Assembly: GCA_035295845.1 (NCBI GenBank)
Contig: DATGIF010000019.1
Location: 248,001 to 312,000, forward strand
Length of the DNA: 64,000 nt
Source of the DNA: Palsa-892 sp035295845
Lineage (GTDB): Bacteria > Pseudomonadota > Alphaproteobacteria > Rhizobiales > Xanthobacteraceae
Reading direction: 5' to 3'
The notes below the pieces were generated by a model that saw nothing but the letters and a program-made list of their open reading frames with translations, did not search any database and was not told the origin of the DNA. Position 1 is the stretch's first letter. Each line of letters begins with the position of its first letter. The translations under genes and the position numbers were made by a program. Below are positions 10,096 through 20,116 of this stretch, in pieces.

Positions 10096-11364
10096 ATGAG
10101 TAAGGCCGGCGGCGAGTCCAAGAACACGCTCTACTGCTCGTTTTGCGGCAAAAGCCAGCACGAGGTCCGCAAGCTCATTGCCGGGCCGACCGTGTTCATT
10201 TGCGACGAATGCGTCGAGCTTTGCATGGACATCATCCGCGAGGAGAACAAATCCTCGCTGGTGAAGTCGCGCGACGGCATTCCGACACCCAAGGAAATCC
10301 GCAAGGTGCTCGACGACTACGTGATCGACCAGGATCACGCGAAGAAAGTGCTCTCCGTCGCGGTGCACAACCACTACAAACGGCTCAATCACGCGACCAA
10401 GCACCAGGACGTGGAGCTTGCGAAGTCTAACATCCTACTGATCGGGCCTACGGGCTCGGGCAAGACGTTGCTTGCGCAAACGCTCGCGCGCATCCTCGAC
10501 GTGCCGTTCACGATGGCCGACGCGACGACGCTTACGGAAGCGGGCTATGTCGGCGAGGATGTCGAAAACATCATTCTCAAATTGCTGCAGGCGGCCGACT
10601 ACAACGTCGAGCGGGCGCAACGCGGCATCGTCTATATCGACGAGATCGACAAAATTTCCAGGAAGTCCGACAACCCCTCGATTACGCGCGATGTGTCGGG
10701 CGAGGGCGTGCAGCAGGCGCTCCTGAAGATCATGGAAGGCACGGTCGCTTCCGTACCCCCGCAGGGCGGCCGCAAGCATCCGCAGCAGGAATTCCTGCAA
10801 GTCGATACCACCAACATCCTGTTTATCTGCGGCGGCGCCTTTGGCGGCCTCGACAAGATCATTTCCGCGCGCGGACGCGGCACCTCGATCGGCTTTGCGG
10901 CGAAGGTCGCCGCGCCCGAGGACCGCAAGCCGGGGCTGGTTTTCCGGGATGTCGAACCCGAGGATTTGCTCAAATACGGCCTGATCCCCGAATTCATCGG
11001 CCGTCTGCCGGTGATTGCGACGCTTGAGGATCTCGACGAGACGGCGCTCAAGCGCATCCTGGTCGAGCCGAAGAACGCGCTCGTGAAGCAGTATCAGCGC
11101 CTGTTCGATATGGAGAACGTCGACCTCACCATCCACGAGGACGCGCTGACGTCGATCGCGCGTAAGGCGATCGAGCGCAAGACCGGCGCGCGGGGCCTGC
11201 GTTCGATCATGGAAGGCATCCTGCTCGACACGATGTTCGATCTTCCGAGCCTCGAGGGTGTCGAGGAAATCGTGATCGGCCGCGAGGTGGTGGAAGGGGG
11301 CGCGCGCCCGCTCTACATCTACGCCGATCGCGCGAGCGATGCGGGCGCGCCGGCGAGCGCGTAA
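10096..11364 (+). CDS. clpX: Clp protease ATP-binding unfoldase subunit
   Basis: About 422 residues. The AAA+ unfoldase hexamer feeds substrates into ClpP. The N-terminal zinc-binding domain has its four cysteines (C14, C17, C36, C39). Walker A is [15 protein letters not shown], Walker B is [11 protein letters not shown], and sensor 2 lies in the [15 protein letters not shown] stretch. ATG 10090 is too close to GGAG at 10085; ATG 10096 has good spacing and gives the usual MSKAGG-type start. In alphaproteobacteria ClpXP controls the cell cycle through CtrA turnover. Confidence 0.96.
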   Translation: MSKAGGESKNTLYCSFCGKSQHEVRKLIAGPTVFICDECVELCMDIIREENKSSLVKSRDGIPTPKEIRKVLDDYVIDQDHAKKVLSVAVHNHYKRLNHATKHQDVELAKSNILLIGPTGSGKTLLAQTLARILDVPFTMADATTLTEAGYVGEDVENIILKLLQAADYNVERAQRGIVYIDEIDKISRKSDNPSITRDVSGEGVQQALLKIMEGTVASVPPQGGRKHPQQEFLQVDTTNILFICGGAFGGLDKIISARGRGTSIGFAAKVAAPEDRKPGLVFRDVEPEDLLKYGLIPEFIGRLPVIATLEDLDETALKRILVEPKNALVKQYQRLFDMENVDLTIHEDALTSIARKAIERKTGARGLRSIMEGILLDTMFDLPSLEGVEEIVIGREVVEGGARPLYIYADRASDAGAPASA

Positions 11365-11506
11365 GCCGCCTTGGCGACGACATAGCAGTGCCCTCTATAA
11401 TCCACGTTTTGATGCTGGATTTAGGTAGGGCGAGCACGCGAGAGCGACCGGCGGCAATCGGGCCGCGAGTACGGCAAAGAGTTGGGAACAGGTCGTTTTC
11501 CGCTCC

Positions 11507-11535
11507 TTGACACCCCCATGGTGCATCGCCACCTA
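11507..11535 (+). promoter_or_regulatory. Possible promoter of lon
   Basis: A perfect -35 hexamer TTGACA (11507-11512) lies 109 bases before the lon coding region. At 17-base spacing the -10 would be CACCTA (11530-11535); at 19 bases it would be CCTAAT. The -10 is weak, and no clear sigma32 heat-shock promoter could be read. Confidence 0.35.
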
Positions 11536-11643
11536 ATGGGCCGACAAACGAATCCGCTTCGGATTCTCCAGGATCGTTTTCCTGTAACGCGCCGTTTGCT
11601 TTCGGCGCCTAGAATCCGTCCGGGACCAGAAAGGCAGGGCTGA

Positions 11644-14082
11644 ATGAACGCCCCCAAACCGCGTCCTCCGCTGACCCCTGGCGCAAACCAGGTCTTCCCG
11701 GTGCTTCCGCTCCGGGACATCGTTGTATTCCCGCACATGATTGTGCCGCTCTTTGTCGGCCGCGAGAAATCGATCCGCGCTCTCGAAGAGGTGATGCGGA
11801 ACGACACCTACATCCTGCTCGCGACGCAGATGAATGCCGGCGACGATGAGCCGGCCAAGGACGCCATCTATCAGGTCGGCACGCTCGCGCAGGTGCTGCA
11901 ACTCCTGAAGTTGCCCGACAACACCGTGAAGGTGCTCGTCGAGGGCGTGGAGCGCGCCAAGATCAACAAATATACCGACCGCACCGAATTTTTCGAAGCG
12001 GAAGCGGGCGTGCTTCCGAGCGAAGTCAAGAGTCCGGTCGAGGTTGAGGCGCTTGCGCGCTCGGTCGTCACCGAATTCGAGAGCTATGTGAAGCTCAACA
12101 AGAAGGTTTCGCCCGAGGTCGTCGGCGTAATTTCGCAGGTCGAAGACCAGTCGAAGCTCGCCGATACCATTGCCTCGCATCTCGCGGTGAAGATCCCCGA
12201 GAAGCAAGCGGTGTTGGAACTCACCAGCGTTTCGGCGCGCCTCGAAAAAGTGTTGGCGTTGATGGAAAGCGAAATCTCGGTCTTGCAGGTCGAGAAGCGC
12301 ATCCGCACGCGCGTGAAGCGCCAGATGGAGAAGACCCAGCGCGAGTACTACCTCAACGAGCAGATGAAGGCGATCCAGAAGGAGCTCGGCGACGAGGAAG
12401 GCAAGGACGAGCTGCAGGAGCTTGAGGACAAGATCAAGCGCACCAAGCTGTCCAAGGAAGCGCGCGAAAAGGCGAACCACGAGCTGAAGAAGCTCCGCCA
12501 GATGTCGCCGATGTCGGCGGAAGCAACGGTCGTCCGCAACTATCTCGATTGGTTGCTTTCGATCCCCTGGAACAACAAGAGCAAGATCAAGAAGGATCTC
12601 GATTTCGCGCAGAAGACCCTCGATGAGGACCACTACGGCCTCGAGAAGGTCAAGGAGCGCATTGTCGAGTATCTTGCGGTGCAGAGCCGCGCCAACAAGC
12701 TGACCGGCCCGATCCTGTGCCTTGTCGGCGCGCCTGGCGTCGGCAAGACCTCGCTCGGCAAGTCGATTGCCAAGGCCACGGGCCGCGAGTTCGTGCGCGT
12801 GTCCTTGGGCGGCGTGCGCGACGAGGCCGAAATCCGCGGCCACCGGCGCACTTACATCGGCTCGATGCCCGGCAAGATCATCCAGTCGATGCGGAAGGCG
12901 AAGAAGTCGAATCCGCTGTTCCTGCTCGACGAGGTCGACAAGATGGGCGCCGATTTCCGCGGCGATCCGTCATCGGCGCTTCTCGAAGTGCTGGACCCAG
13001 AGCAGAACCACACCTTCAACGACCATTACCTCGAGGTCGACTACGACCTTTCGAACGTGATGTTCGTGACGACGGCGAATACGCTCAACATTCCGCCGGC
13101 GTTGCTCGACCGCATGGAAGTGATCCGCATTGCTGGCTACACCGAGGACGAGAAGGTTGAGATCGCGCGCCGCCATCTCATTCCGAACTTGCTGACCAAG
13201 CACGGTCTCAAGGCGGAGGAGTGGTCGATCGACCAGGAGGCGCTGCTCACCATCATCCGCCGCTATACGCGTGAAGCGGGCGTGCGCAATCTCGAGCGCG
13301 AGCTTGCGAACCTTTTGCGCAAGGCGGTGAAGGAGATCATGGCCGAGAAGAAGGAATCGGTCGCGGTCACTGCCGGCAATCTCGAAAAGTATCTGGGCGT
13401 GCCAAAGTATCGCTTCGGCGAGGCCGAGCGCGAGGACCAGGTCGGTGTCGCCACCGGTCTTGCCTGGACCGACGCCGGCGGCGAGTTGCTCACCATCGAG
13501 AGCCTGATGATGCCCGGCAAGGGCAAGATGACGGTGACGGGCAATCTTCGCGACGTGATGAAGGAGTCGATCTCGGCGGCGGCGTCCTATGTACGCTCGC
13601 GGGCGACCGGCCTCGGCATCAAGCCGCCCTTGTTCGAGAAGAAGGACATCCACGTGCACGTGCCGGAAGGGGCGACCCCGAAGGACGGTCCCTCGGCGGG
13701 CGTCGCCATGGCCACCGCCATCGTGTCGGTGATGACCGGCATTCCGATCCGCAAGGATGTGGCGATGACCGGCGAGATCACGCTCCGCGGCATGGTGCTG
13801 CCGATCGGCGGCCTCAAGGAAAAGCTCCTGGCTGCGCACCGCGGCGGCATCAAGAAAGTCTTGATCCCCGAGGAGAACGCCAAGGACCTCGCGGAGATTG
13901 CCGACAACGTGAAGAGCGGGCTCGAGGTGATCCCGGTTTCGCGGATGGACGAGGTGCTGTCGCAGGCACTCCTGCGCAAGCCTGAGCCCATCGAATGGGA
14001 CGAGGATGCCGCAAAACCTGTGGATGCACCCCCGCCGGATCTCCCGGAAGAGGACGATTCCGCGGGTGTGATCGCTCACTAA
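11644..14082 (+). CDS. lon: ATP-dependent protease La
   Basis: 812 residues, full length. The N-terminal substrate-binding LON domain starts [20 protein letters not shown]; a coiled linker follows. The AAA+ module has Walker [14 protein letters not shown] and [11 protein letters not shown], and the Ser-Lys protease domain has catalytic Ser684 in [11 protein letters not shown]. Lon degrades misfolded and regulatory proteins in the cytoplasm. The clpX-lon-HU order is conserved in rhizobia. The acidic tail ([10 protein letters not shown]) runs to a terminator 29 bases beyond the stop. Confidence 0.97.
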   Translation: MNAPKPRPPLTPGANQVFPVLPLRDIVVFPHMIVPLFVGREKSIRALEEVMRNDTYILLATQMNAGDDEPAKDAIYQVGTLAQVLQLLKLPDNTVKVLVEGVERAKINKYTDRTEFFEAEAGVLPSEVKSPVEVEALARSVVTEFESYVKLNKKVSPEVVGVISQVEDQSKLADTIASHLAVKIPEKQAVLELTSVSARLEKVLALMESEISVLQVEKRIRTRVKRQMEKTQREYYLNEQMKAIQKELGDEEGKDELQELEDKIKRTKLSKEAREKANHELKKLRQMSPMSAEATVVRNYLDWLLSIPWNNKSKIKKDLDFAQKTLDEDHYGLEKVKERIVEYLAVQSRANKLTGPILCLVGAPGVGKTSLGKSIAKATGREFVRVSLGGVRDEAEIRGHRRTYIGSMPGKIIQSMRKAKKSNPLFLLDEVDKMGADFRGDPSSALLEVLDPEQNHTFNDHYLEVDYDLSNVMFVTTANTLNIPPALLDRMEVIRIAGYTEDEKVEIARRHLIPNLLTKHGLKAEEWSIDQEALLTIIRRYTREAGVRNLERELANLLRKAVKEIMAEKKESVAVTAGNLEKYLGVPKYRFGEAEREDQVGVATGLAWTDAGGELLTIESLMMPGKGKMTVTGNLRDVMKESISAAASYVRSRATGLGIKPPLFEKKDIHVHVPEGATPKDGPSAGVAMATAIVSVMTGIPIRKDVAMTGEITLRGMVLPIGGLKEKLLAAHRGGIKKVLIPEENAKDLAEIADNVKSGLEVIPVSRMDEVLSQALLRKPEPIEWDEDAAKPVDAPPPDLPEEDDSAGVIAH

Positions 14083-14110
14083 TAATTTCAATAACTTAGA
14101 CAAGGTTCTG

Positions 14111-14141
14111 AAAGCGGCGGATTAACTCCGCCGCTTTTCAA
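14111..14141 (+). terminator. Rho-independent terminator after lon
   Basis: An 11-bp perfect stem (AAAGCGGCGGA at 14111-14121 with TCCGCCGCTTT at 14127-14137) with loop TTAAC, followed by a short T-run. It separates lon from the HU gene. Confidence 0.85.
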
Positions 14142-14285
14142 CTTAAGGCCTCCCTCAGCAAAACCTAGGATTTATGCGGGTTTCCGGGGATAAAGCCATT
14201 TTTTCGCCCCGCTCAGGGGGAACCTAGCCTGCGGTCGCGGCGTTTGCCGCCGATTCTGAAAAATCCTTGAAAGGGGATGGGTTCG

Positions 14286-14570
14286 ATGACCAAGAACGAA
14301 TTGATCGCAATGGTTTCAGACAAGGCACAGATCAACAAGAATGACGCCGCCAAGGCGGTCGAGGCTACATTCGATATCATCACCGGCGCCCTTAAGCAGG
14401 GCGACGAGGTGAAGCTCGTCGGTTTCGGCAGTTTCACGGTTTCCCAGCGCAAGGCGCGCGAGGGCCGTAATCCGCGCACGGGCGAGCCCGTCCATATCGC
14501 GGCTTCCAAGGCCCCGAAGTTCACGGCCGGCAAAGGCCTGAAGGACGCCGTCAACACGGTGGCGATGTAA
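14286..14570 (+). CDS. hupB: DNA-binding protein HU
   Basis: 94 residues. This histone-like protein dimerises and bends DNA. It has the family body MTKNELIAMVSDKAQINKND and VKLVGFGSFTVSQRKAREG, then the DNA-contacting arm with RNPRTGEPVHI, which contains the HU signature. The earlier ATG at 14277 touches the AGGGG site directly, so ATG 14286 with nine-base spacing is the real start. Read from its own promoter after the lon terminator. Confidence 0.96.
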   Translation: MTKNELIAMVSDKAQINKNDAAKAVEATFDIITGALKQGDEVKLVGFGSFTVSQRKAREGRNPRTGEPVHIAASKAPKFTAGKGLKDAVNTVAM

Positions 14571-14602
14571 GACCCGCGTTGCGGGTTTCGCAGGAATTCC
14601 GG

Positions 14603-14641
14603 ATGCTCCCGTGGTGGGGTCACGGGAGCATTCGCGTTTTT
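14603..14641 (+). terminator. Rho-independent terminator after hupB
   Basis: Stem ATGCTCCCGTG (14603-14613) with CACGGGAGCAT (14621-14631), loop GTGGGGT, then TCGCGTTTTT. A smaller hairpin (ACCCGC/GCGGGT) starts 14572, right after the stop codon, and may help. Confidence 0.8.
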
Positions 14642-14689
14642 GGCCTCCAGGCGTTGAGAAGCCGGGCGCGGAGGGCTAAAGCACGGAGC

Positions 14690-14765
14690 GGGCGGTTAGC
14701 TCAGCTGGTAGAGCATCTCGTTTACACCGAGAGGGTCGGCGGTTCGAGTCCGTCACCGCCCACCA
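14690..14765 (+). tRNA. tRNA-Val (anticodon TAC)
   Basis: 76 bases. Acceptor GGGCGGT/ACCGCCC, D-arm TTAGCTCAGCTGGTAGAGC, anticodon stem TCTCG/CGAGA with loop TTTACAC, T-arm CGGCGGTTCGAGTCCGTC, encoded CCA. It ends six bases before the stop of the convergent dinB. Confidence 0.95.
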
Positions 14766-14771
14766 GCCCCG

Positions 14772-15881
14772 TCAAAACCCGAGACTTGCCTGCAAATTTT
14801 CCTGCGCTTGCTTTGCCGCAAGCGACGAGAGCGAAACGCCCAAGAGGCGCACTCCCTTTCGGATCGGGAACAAGCCTTGCAGCAAATCTACGCTGATGCG
14901 CTCGATATCGGCACGGTCGCCAACCGGCGCCGGCGTCGAACGGCTCCGCGTGATCAATTCGAAGTCGGCATATTTTACTTTCAGCGTTATTGTGCGCCCG
15001 CGGATGCCTGAGCTGTCGCAAAAGCGCCAGACCTTGTCGATGATCGGCTGCAGGGCCGCGTGCATGGCATCGAGCTCCGTAAGATCGCGCGAAAACGTAT
15101 TTTCGGCGCCGATGGACTTGCGAATGCGGTCGGCGCGGACGGCCCGCTCGTCAATGCCGCGGGCGATCGAATAAAAATAAGCGCCGGATTTTCCGAAGTG
15201 CTTTTGCAGAAATGCCGGCGACTGGGCACGCAGGTCGCTGCCGTTATAGATGCCGAGCCGGTTCATTTTCGCGGTGGTCGCGGGACCCACGCCGTGAAAT
15301 TTGCCCACGGGAAGAGCCTCGACGAAAGCCGCGCCCATCGCCGGCGTAATCACATAGAGGCCGTCGGGTTTCCGGTAGTCGGAGGCGAGCTTCGCCAGGA
15401 ACTTGTTGTAGCTCACGCCGGCCGAGGCCGTGAGGCTTGTCTCGGTACGGATCCGCGCGCGGATTTCTTCGGCGACCGCGGTTGCGGACGGAAGTCCCTT
15501 CAGGTTTTCGGAGACGTCGAGATAGGCCTCGTCCAGCGACAACGGCTCCACGATCGGCGTGTATTCGGCGAAAATCGCGCGTATCTGTTTTGAAACCTCC
15601 TTGTACACATCGAAGCGCGGCTTCACGAAAATCAGTTCGCTGCATTTGCGTCGCGCCGCGACCGAGGGCATGGCCGAATGAATGCCGAATTTGCGCGCTT
15701 CGTAGCTAGCCGCCGCGACTACGCCGCGTTCGAAGGCGCCGCCCACGGCGACAGGCTTGCCGCGCAAATCGGGATTGTCGCGCTGCTCGACCGAGGCGTA
15801 GAAGGCATCCATATCGATATGGATGATTTTGCGCGGGCACGCGCGATTGGCGGGCGCTTCTTCTTGGTCCTCTGAAGCCAT
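14772..15881 (-). CDS. dinB: DNA polymerase IV (Y-family translesion polymerase)
   Basis: 369 residues. Error-prone lesion bypass polymerase. Catalytic acidic residues sit in IIHIDMDAFYASVEQ and PLSLDEAYLDVS; the helix-hairpin-helix thumb and little-finger domain follow (ENTFSRDLTELDAM). The C-terminal NLQASLGF contains a QxxLxF-type beta-clamp-binding motif. It is the last gene of an apparent operon with a lipase-like protein and a DUF992 protein (gaps of 14 and 13 bases). No LexA box could be identified. Confidence 0.95.
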   Translation of the reverse strand: MASEDQEEAPANRACPRKIIHIDMDAFYASVEQRDNPDLRGKPVAVGGAFERGVVAAASYEARKFGIHSAMPSVAARRKCSELIFVKPRFDVYKEVSKQIRAIFAEYTPIVEPLSLDEAYLDVSENLKGLPSATAVAEEIRARIRTETSLTASAGVSYNKFLAKLASDYRKPDGLYVITPAMGAAFVEALPVGKFHGVGPATTAKMNRLGIYNGSDLRAQSPAFLQKHFGKSGAYFYSIARGIDERAVRADRIRKSIGAENTFSRDLTELDAMHAALQPIIDKVWRFCDSSGIRGRTITLKVKYADFELITRSRSTPAPVGDRADIERISVDLLQGLFPIRKGVRLLGVSLSSLAAKQAQENLQASLGF

Positions 15882-15895
15882 CGCGGCCTCTGGGT

Positions 15896-16534
15896 TTACA
15901 GCGATCGCGTCTTTCGCCGCGCCGGCACCTGCTGAAGCTGCTGGAAGGTGACGTCAAAAACGCGGGCCACGACAAGCTGCTGTAATTTATCCGATTCGTC
16001 GATATTGAGATGATCGAGGCTGTGGTCGGCGCTGAGGTCGACGTTGTCGAGCTGTCCGCGGAATCCGGGTCCGGCAATCGCGCGGCGCCCGACGCCGTTG
16101 TTTTGATAGTAGTTGATGAAAAACTCGACGTTCGCCGGCACCTCCAGCGGCTCGGTGATGTCGAAGGTCACGATCAGATCGATCGGAATCTTTTGAGGCG
16201 CCACGCTGTTCGCGATCTGAACCGTGGAATCGGAACCGAGCGAATGGCCGATCAGGATCGTGTGGCCCGTCTCGCCGCGACGGTGATTGGCGACGATCTC
16301 GGTCGCCGCCAGACTCCACTGTTCCCAGCCGAGAATGATGGGATCGTAGCCTTGCGCACGGAGCTTGGCGGCAAGCTTGTCGATGCCGAGCGAGAAAATA
16401 CCGAAGAGGCCGCGCAGCATGTAAATGCGCGCTTCGGGCGCGGCTTTTTCTTCCGTGTCGGCGAGGGCGGCAGGAATAGCAAGGAGTCCCGCCAACGCCG
16501 TTCCCAGCGCGAAAATTCGGCGCGTGATCTTCAT
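15896..16534 (-). CDS. Secreted alpha/beta-hydrolase (lipase-like) protein
   Basis: 212 residues with a signal peptide (MKITRRIFALGTALAGLL, likely cleaved after ALA near residue 25). A nucleophile elbow HTILIGHSLGSDS places the catalytic Ser at about residue 98, with a possible His late in the chain (SADHSLDHLNI). This suggests a periplasmic or exported esterase or lipase; the substrate is unknown. It sits between a DUF992 gene and dinB in the same direction with very short gaps. Confidence 0.75.
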   Translation of the reverse strand: MKITRRIFALGTALAGLLAIPAALADTEEKAAPEARIYMLRGLFGIFSLGIDKLAAKLRAQGYDPIILGWEQWSLAATEIVANHRRGETGHTILIGHSLGSDSTVQIANSVAPQKIPIDLIVTFDITEPLEVPANVEFFINYYQNNGVGRRAIAGPGFRGQLDNVDLSADHSLDHLNIDESDKLQQLVVARVFDVTFQQLQQVPARRKTRSL

Positions 16535-16547
16535 GACGGCTTTTCGC

Positions 16548-17024
16548 TTACTGGAAGTCGGAAATTAGTGTCAATCCCGCGACGCCAAGCGCGAGATTGA
16601 CGCCGATTTGTCCTTCGATCGAGAGTGGTTGCAGCGAAATCGACTTATCCGAGCCGCCCACGAGCACATTGGCGCCGACGCCGATGCCCAGGGAAACTTG
16701 CCCGCTGGCGCCCGCGTAATCGCCGGCGAGCGCGCCTCGCAACAGGCCGGTTGTCGGCGCGAGCACCGCCCAGCTCATTATGCCGCCGCCGGTGACGCCA
16801 AGGTCGACGCCGATACGATTGATGGTGCCGTAGTAGTTTTCCGGCACGCTGGCGTATTCCGGCGTGAAGGTGCAGCTGATCTTTTGCTGTGAAGCAACGA
16901 TGAGGCCGATGCTGACAGCCGTATTGCAGACGAGCACGCCTACCTTGGTCTGCTGGCTCGAAGCAGAAGAAACGGAGAATGCCAGTAGCGCGAGCGTCAT
17001 GACCGGCAAAAGCAGTTTGCGCAC
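16548..17024 (-). CDS. DUF992 family exported protein
   Basis: 158 residues with an N-terminal signal peptide (RKLLLPVMTLALLAFSVSSA). The mature part matches the DUF992 pattern: KVGVLVCNTAVSIG, SCTFTPEYASVPENYYG, GVDLGVTGGGIMSWAVLAP and ANVLVGGSDKSISLQPLSIE. The family is largely restricted to Rhizobiales and has no known function. The frame runs open to 17087, but GTG 17024 has AGGGGG eight bases upstream. Heads the three-gene run that ends with dinB; divergent from the methyltransferase gene. Confidence 0.85.
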   Translation of the reverse strand: MRKLLLPVMTLALLAFSVSSASSQQTKVGVLVCNTAVSIGLIVASQQKISCTFTPEYASVPENYYGTINRIGVDLGVTGGGIMSWAVLAPTTGLLRGALAGDYAGASGQVSLGIGVGANVLVGGSDKSISLQPLSIEGQIGVNLALGVAGLTLISDFQ

Positions 17025-17138
17025 GGGAAAGTCCCCCTCGTGGTTGATCGCCCTTGCAGGCAGCGTAGCGCCTCTACGGGCCGGCACCAGCGTTTTTTCG
17101 CATTTGGACCGGCAATCTTACGAAACTGTAGGCAATAC

Positions 17139-18017
17139 ATGGCGAATCTGATTCATTCGGCGGCGCATGGGCCGTTTCGCATGAGCACGAACTCCGCCAC
17201 AATTCTCGCCCTCGAAGTCGAGGTGCTGAAATCGCTGGCCGAGGAGGTTGCGCAACTCCGGAGCGCCGTCGGCCAGCTCGAGCAGAAAATGGAAATGCGG
17301 GCGCAGGATATTTTGCTCGCCACACTTTCCGAGCAGACCCCGGCCTTCATGCTGGAGACGGAAAAACCCGTCGCCATGGATAGCGTTGATCACCGCTTTC
17401 CGCACGGCACCGCGAGCGACAGCACCCGTTGGCCGCGCTTTGTGGCGGCCTGCGAGCGCCTGTTCGGGCCCCGCCTCAAGTTTCTCGATCTCGGCTGTGC
17501 CGGCGGCGGCCTCGTGCTCGATTTTGTCCTGCGCGGCCACGACGCGATGGGGCTGGAAGGCAGTGACTACAGCCTCGTGCGGCAGCGCGCGGAATGGCGC
17601 ACGCTCAAGCACCGGCTGATGACCTGCGACATCACGCAGCCGTTCAAAATCCGCCGCGCGGGCGGCGAGGCGATGAAATTTGACGTTATTTCGGCCTGGG
17701 ACGTGCTCGAACATATTCCGGAAGCGGCATTGCCGGGTTTGTTTCGAAATATCTCTGAGCATCTTTCGCCGGGAGGAATTTTCACCGGTACCGTCTCGAC
17801 GCGGGGCGCGCGCGTCGCGCCCGACGGCACCAATTACCACGCGACCGTCAAGCCGAAGGATTGGTGGCTGGAAGCGTTTACGGCCGCGGGTCTCGCGTTT
17901 CGAGTGCCGGATCCGTTCGATTTCGAGGATTATCCGCGCGGCAACGGCAATAATTATCCCGCCAATTTCAAGGCCCACCCCGAGACCGGCTTTCATTTTT
18001 CGCTGAGCCGCGCGTAA
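17139..18017 (+). CDS. SAM-dependent methyltransferase with N-terminal coiled coil
   Basis: About 292 residues. An N-terminal helical stretch (ALEVEVLKSLAEEVAQLRSA, about residues 24-55) looks like a coiled coil. The class I methyltransferase core follows: motif I FLDLGCAGGGLVLDF (115-129), acidic MGLEGSDYS and FDVISAWDVLEHIPE. The fold matches methyltransferases acting on sugars or lipid-linked small molecules; the substrate is unknown. ATG 17139 has a weak AGG upstream; ATG 17181 is an alternative. It precedes the ligase-GNAT-ACP genes by 78 bases and is probably part of that group. Confidence 0.8.
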   Translation: MANLIHSAAHGPFRMSTNSATILALEVEVLKSLAEEVAQLRSAVGQLEQKMEMRAQDILLATLSEQTPAFMLETEKPVAMDSVDHRFPHGTASDSTRWPRFVAACERLFGPRLKFLDLGCAGGGLVLDFVLRGHDAMGLEGSDYSLVRQRAEWRTLKHRLMTCDITQPFKIRRAGGEAMKFDVISAWDVLEHIPEAALPGLFRNISEHLSPGGIFTGTVSTRGARVAPDGTNYHATVKPKDWWLEAFTAAGLAFRVPDPFDFEDYPRGNGNNYPANFKAHPETGFHFSLSRA

Positions 18018-18095
18018 AAACACAGCGCGCGGCTGCTGATAGCGGTCGGCGATGCGGCGCTTGCTTGCTTCCGCCGTGCCCTGAATAATTGCCGC

Positions 18096-19532
18096 ATGTT
18101 CGTTTCCTTGCAGCGGTTCGGCGCAATCCACGATCTCGGTCTTGGCTTGCGTTGGGATCGGGCGATGCTCGAACAGGAGGTCGCGCGCCGTGCGGCGGTT
18201 TTGTCGCAAAACGGCATTGGCCGCGGCGCGCCGGTCGTGATCGCGCATGATGGCAGCGCGCATTTTTTTGCCGATCTCCTGGCGGTGTGGACCTTGGGCG
18301 CGACCGCCATCTGCCTCGACAGCGGGCTGACGGAAGCCGAATTCAGGACATTGATTGCCTTCGCAGCACCCGCGGCGATTCTCGTCGAGGGAAATGCGGT
18401 GGCCGCCGACCCCCTGATTCCGGTGCTGCGGCTTGCCGGGAGCGGCGATGCTCCCATGACCATGCCCGCCTGGGCGCTCAACGATCCCGCGCTCGTGCTG
18501 TTCACCTCGGGCACCACCGGCGCGCCCAAGGGCGTCGTCTTGACCTTTCGCGCGCTGCTCGCGCGCTGGTCGCTCAATGTCGCGGTAATCGGCGAGCGCA
18601 CGCTCGCGCGCACGCTTGTGACCCTGCCCACGCATTTCGGCCACGGTCTCATCGGCAATGCGCTGACTTCGCTGCTCGCCGGCGGGACAATCGTTCTCTA
18701 TGCGCGTGGAATGCCGCTCGCCCGGGAATTGGGCCGCATTGTCGACAAGGAGGACATCACCTTCATGAGCTCGGTGCCGGCGCTTTGGCAGATGGCGTTG
18801 AAGCTCGGCAATCCGCCGGCCGGCGATTCACTTACGCGCGTGCACATCGGGTCGGCGCCGCTTGCCGCCGAGCTTTGGTCGGATGTCGCCGCCTGGTCGC
18901 GGGCCGAAATCGTCAATTGCTACGGCATGACCGAGACCGCCAACTGGATTTCGGGGGCGTCGTCCAAGGCCGACGGGATCGAAGAAGGCCTGGTTGGAAA
19001 GGTTTGGGGCGGTGCCGCTGCCGTTGTGAACGAGCGCGGCGAACGGCAAGCTCTCGGCGAGGGCGAGATCGTGCTGCAATCGCCCTCGCTGATGGCGGGC
19101 TATTTCGGCCGCCCCGATCTTTCGGCCGAGGTGTTGCGCGACGGCTGGTTTCACACCGGCGACCGCGGCTCGATCGACGCCGACGGCAAAATCCGCCTCA
19201 CCGGCCGCATCAAGGACGAGATCAACCGCGCCGGCTTCAAGGTGCAACCCGCTGAAATCGACCGCCTGCTCGAGAGCCATCCGGCGGTGGCGCAGGCTTG
19301 CGTGTTCGCCATACCAGACACGATCGGCGGAGAATCCGTGGCGGCGGCGATCCGCCTCGCAGAAGGCGCAAGCGAAAACGCGGAAAGCCTTCGTAGCTGG
19401 TGCGAGCTGCGGCTTCGCCGCGAGGCGATTCCGGGGCGCTGGTTCATCGTGCGCGATCTGCCGCATAATGCGCGCGGGAAGGTCGACCGCAACGCGGTGC
19501 GCCGCATGCTCGTCAAGGATGCTGCAAAATGA
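18096..19532 (+). CDS. ANL-family acyl-AMP ligase (probably loads the adjacent ACP)
   Basis: 478 residues. Adenylate-forming enzyme with A3 loop LFTSGTTGAPKGVV (135-148), A5 CYGMTETANW, A7 GWFHTGDRGSI, hinge GRIKDEINRAGFKVQPAEID and the C-terminal catalytic Lys in NARGKVDRNAVRR. All motifs needed for activating a carboxylate as acyl-AMP are present. With a carrier protein encoded two genes on, the acyl group is likely passed to its phosphopantetheine rather than to CoA; this is inference. It overlaps the GNAT gene by four bases (ATGA). Confidence 0.88.
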   Translation: MFVSLQRFGAIHDLGLGLRWDRAMLEQEVARRAAVLSQNGIGRGAPVVIAHDGSAHFFADLLAVWTLGATAICLDSGLTEAEFRTLIAFAAPAAILVEGNAVAADPLIPVLRLAGSGDAPMTMPAWALNDPALVLFTSGTTGAPKGVVLTFRALLARWSLNVAVIGERTLARTLVTLPTHFGHGLIGNALTSLLAGGTIVLYARGMPLARELGRIVDKEDITFMSSVPALWQMALKLGNPPAGDSLTRVHIGSAPLAAELWSDVAAWSRAEIVNCYGMTETANWISGASSKADGIEEGLVGKVWGGAAAVVNERGERQALGEGEIVLQSPSLMAGYFGRPDLSAEVLRDGWFHTGDRGSIDADGKIRLTGRIKDEINRAGFKVQPAEIDRLLESHPAVAQACVFAIPDTIGGESVAAAIRLAEGASENAESLRSWCELRLRREAIPGRWFIVRDLPHNARGKVDRNAVRRMLVKDAAK

Positions 19533-20116
19533 TGCGGGCGAAGGGCCGGCCGGTGCTGTTGCAGACGGACCGCTTTGAGCTGCGGAGCGTGACGCCCGCT
19601 GACGCCTCGGACCGCTGGCTCGGCTGGGCCAAGGATCCGGCCGTCATGGGGCCGCTGAACCTGCCGGCGCGCGCCATGCGCCGCGAGGAGCTCGCCCAGC
19701 ACATCGCCAGCGTCGATAACAATGCGCGATACTTGGTCGGGATTTTCGACAAGGCGAGCGGAACGCAGATCGGCTTCTTCATGATCGATGTCGAGGTCAT
19801 GCATCGCTACGCGATCTTCAACGTCGCGATCGGCGACAAGAATTGGTGGGGCAGGGGCGTCGTCAACGAGGCGCGCGCCGCACTCCTCGATCATTTCTTC
19901 CAGGCGCGCGGCATCGAGAAAGCGGTCGGCCTGCCGCTCGCGCGCAACTTCCCGGCGCTTTTCAACTACAAGGCCCAGGGCTGGCGGCACGAAGGGACGC
20001 TGCGCGGCCAGTGCCTGTCGCTCACTGATGGCTCCAGGCTCGATCAGTATCAGTTCGGCATGCTGCGCAAGGACTGGCAACGGTTGCGTGCGAAAGGCGC
20101 TCCATGGGCGAGTTGA
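19529..20116 (+). CDS. GNAT-family N-acyltransferase (RimJ/RimL type)
   Basis: 195 residues. It contains the GNAT core with the acyl-donor loop region GDKNWWGRGVVNEARAALLD (about 110-130) and a final strand with FNYKAQGWRHEGTLRG typical of RimJ/RimL-like enzymes. It would move an acyl group to an amine. The start overlaps the ligase stop (ATGA) and the end overlaps the ACP start by 13 bases, so translation is coupled on both sides. This suggests that the acyl donor could be the ACP made next door; the acceptor is unknown. Confidence 0.85.
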   Translation: MMRAKGRPVLLQTDRFELRSVTPADASDRWLGWAKDPAVMGPLNLPARAMRREELAQHIASVDNNARYLVGIFDKASGTQIGFFMIDVEVMHRYAIFNVAIGDKNWWGRGVVNEARAALLDHFFQARGIEKAVGLPLARNFPALFNYKAQGWRHEGTLRGQCLSLTDGSRLDQYQFGMLRKDWQRLRAKGAPWAS

